Assembly (NCBI GenBank): GCA_003157715.1
Contig: PMKK01000227.1
Coordinates: 1 to 12,838, forward strand
Direction of reading: 5' to 3'
Source of the DNA: Actinomycetota bacterium
Lineage (GTDB): Bacteria; Actinomycetota; Thermoleophilia; UBA2241
Length of the DNA stretch: 12,838 nucleotides
Shown here: positions 11,749 through 12,838 of the stretch, one piece after another
Layout of the letters: each line of letters opens with the position of its first letter
Numbering within the stretch: position 1 is the first letter of the stretch
Notes under the pieces: model-generated
The model's input: the letters and a program-made list of their open reading frames with translations, nothing else
Database searches by the model: none
What the model was told of the DNA's origin: nothing
Position numbers and translations under genes: made by a program

Positions 11749-12837
11749 TTAGAGGCCCGGGACGACCACGAAGGTGGCGTGGTTGTTGCTCAGGTGCTTC
11801 TCGCCGGCTACCGGCCCGACCAGGACGGTGAGCTTCATCGACTTGGTGATCGCCGTCGAAGGGATGTTCGTGCCGGACACGTCGATGGTCTGCTTAGCGC
11901 CCGCGGCGATCGATGGGATGGCGGCGGTGAGCGGCGTCGAGGAGCTGCTGCCCGGCCCGGACCAGGTGACCTTGACGGGCACGTTGGTCAGCTTGACCGT
12001 GCCCTGGTTCTGCACCGTGACGACCACCAGCATGTTGACCGTGGCCTTGATGCTGTTTGAACCGGACGTGAGCGTCACCGTCTTGCCGTTGCTCTTGATG
12101 GCGACGCTGGCGAGGGCGACGCCGCGCACGCCGTTGAGCTTGGTCGACGACGACACGCTGGAGAGCGCCGCGCTGAGGGCGCTCGGCGAGAAGGCGTTGC
12201 TGGTCGCGAAGTACGCCGGCAGGGCGGGCACGGCGACGTTACTCACGCCGTCGTCGCTCACGATCTTCTGCGCCTGCGTGTAGTAGAGCTCGTTGTAATA
12301 GACGTCGGGGCCGGTGAAGTAGCCCGACAGGGCGGCCAGCTTGCGGGCCGTGGCACGCAGGTGTTTGCCGGTCAGGGCGGCGACCAGCCCCGCCTGCACC
12401 TGTTTGACGCCGCTCAGGCGGACTTCCTGCCCCTGGACCAGGATCTCGTGCAGGCTCTTGAGCTTGCCGGGCGGGTGGATGCTCTCGGTGCGCTTGGTGA
12501 TCTCGCCTTGGGCGGCGACGATGTGGGCGAGCCTGGTCTGCAGCTCGGACTTGCCGTACCTCGTGGGGTTGGCCAGAAGCGCCGCGATGGGTTTGCCCAC
12601 CTGCTTCTTGGAATCGGTGATGACTCCCTGCACCAGCGTGAAGTACGTGCGGTAGGTCGACTCCTTGGCGTTCTGCTGGCAGGAGCGCACGACGAGCGCC
12701 AGCACGAAGACCAGGATGAACAGGGCGACGAGCGCGATGACCAGCCGTTGTATGCGAAGCCGCGAGCGGCTGCGCTTGCGGCGGGGGCGTGGAGTCGGAG
12801 CCTTGACCTGGGTAGTCTCTGCGTCATCGTCGAAGAA
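11749..12837 (-). CDS. Membrane-anchored protein with C-terminal CARDB/Ig-like domain (5' end missing)
   Basis: The frame is open to the right edge, so the true start lies outside; 362 residues are visible. They show an acidic then Arg/Lys-rich cytoplasmic segment (FFDDDAETT..., PRRKRSRSR), one membrane span (about residues 32-50), then a long helical extracytoplasmic region (55-210) rich in Gln/Lys/Leu. The last 90 residues, with VVVTVQNQGTVKLTNVPVKV and ending LSNNHATFVVVPGL, look like a CARDB/Ig-like beta-sandwich. No enzyme motif is seen; a structural or adhesive envelope role is a guess. The stop TAA is 6 nt before the DUF4446 start, so it heads, or sits within, the pheA operon. An internal GTG at 12705 would cut through the membrane span and is not a credible start. 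Confidence 0.75.
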   Translation of the reverse strand, partial: FFDDDAETTQVKAPTPRPRRKRSRSRLRIQRLVIALVALFILVFVLALVVRSCQQNAKESTYRTYFTLVQGVITDSKKQVGKPIAALLANPTRYGKSELQTRLAHIVAAQGEITKRTESIHPPGKLKSLHEILVQGQEVRLSGVKQVQAGLVAALTGKHLRATARKLAALSGYFTGPDVYYNELYYTQAQKIVSDDGVSNVAVPALPAYFATSNAFSPSALSAALSSVSSSTKLNGVRGVALASVAIKSNGKTVTLTSGSNSIKATVNMLVVVTVQNQGTVKLTNVPVKVTWSGPGSSSSTPLTAAIPSIAAGAKQTIDVSGTNIPSTAITKSMKLTVLVGPVAGEKHLSNNHATFVVVPGL

Positions 12838-12838
12838 C

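Overview
The window is about 12.8 kb of GC-rich bacterial DNA with dense coding, frequent GTG/TTG starts and strong purine-rich ribosome binding sites. The gene content (DUF4446 protein, prephenate dehydratase, YkuD L,D-transpeptidase with Ig-like and peptidoglycan-binding parts, SerRS) fits a Gram-positive-type, high-GC lineage, most likely a deep-branching Actinomycetota. That placement is inference from style and families, not a sequence match.

Left part (1-4494): five compact genes all on the + strand encode a HAD phosphatase, a GNAT acetyltransferase, an inositol-monophosphatase-family enzyme, a small lipoprotein-like multi-span membrane protein, and a seven-Asp-box (Ycf48/BNR-like) propeller. 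Each is preceded by an imperfect hairpin of 60-91 nt that looks like an integron attC site. These have a left core near GCCYARCAAG, a right core near GTTRRRY, and inner arms that differ in sequence from site to site but stay complementary. Gene starts fall 23-27 nt (once 45 nt) after the predicted G^TT crossover point. I read this as part of a chromosomal integron-type cassette array, partly decayed. No integrase gene is in the window. The array ends next to the 3' end of a tRNA-Ser(UGA) gene on the opposite strand.

Middle part (4495-9042): ordinary chromosomal genes of mixed orientation. They are tRNA-Ser, an OsmC-family thiol protein, a short beta-carbonic-anhydrase-like protein divergent from it, serS (seryl-tRNA synthetase, same strand as tRNA-Ser and 1.1 kb away), and a divergent secreted L,D-transpeptidase. 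A three-copy 22-bp tandem repeat lies between the carbonic-anhydrase-like gene and serS. A perfect 22-bp palindrome lies in the serS/L,D-transpeptidase divergent spacer.

Right part (8581-12838): a tight minus-strand operon with the order partial CARDB-like membrane-anchored protein, DUF4446 protein, pheA, unknown 8-span membrane protein, GNAT acetyltransferase. Junctions are 6 nt, a GTGA overlap, 14 nt and 2 nt, so co-transcription and translational coupling are very likely. Only pheA has a certain biochemical role (phenylalanine synthesis). The first gene runs off the right edge of the window.
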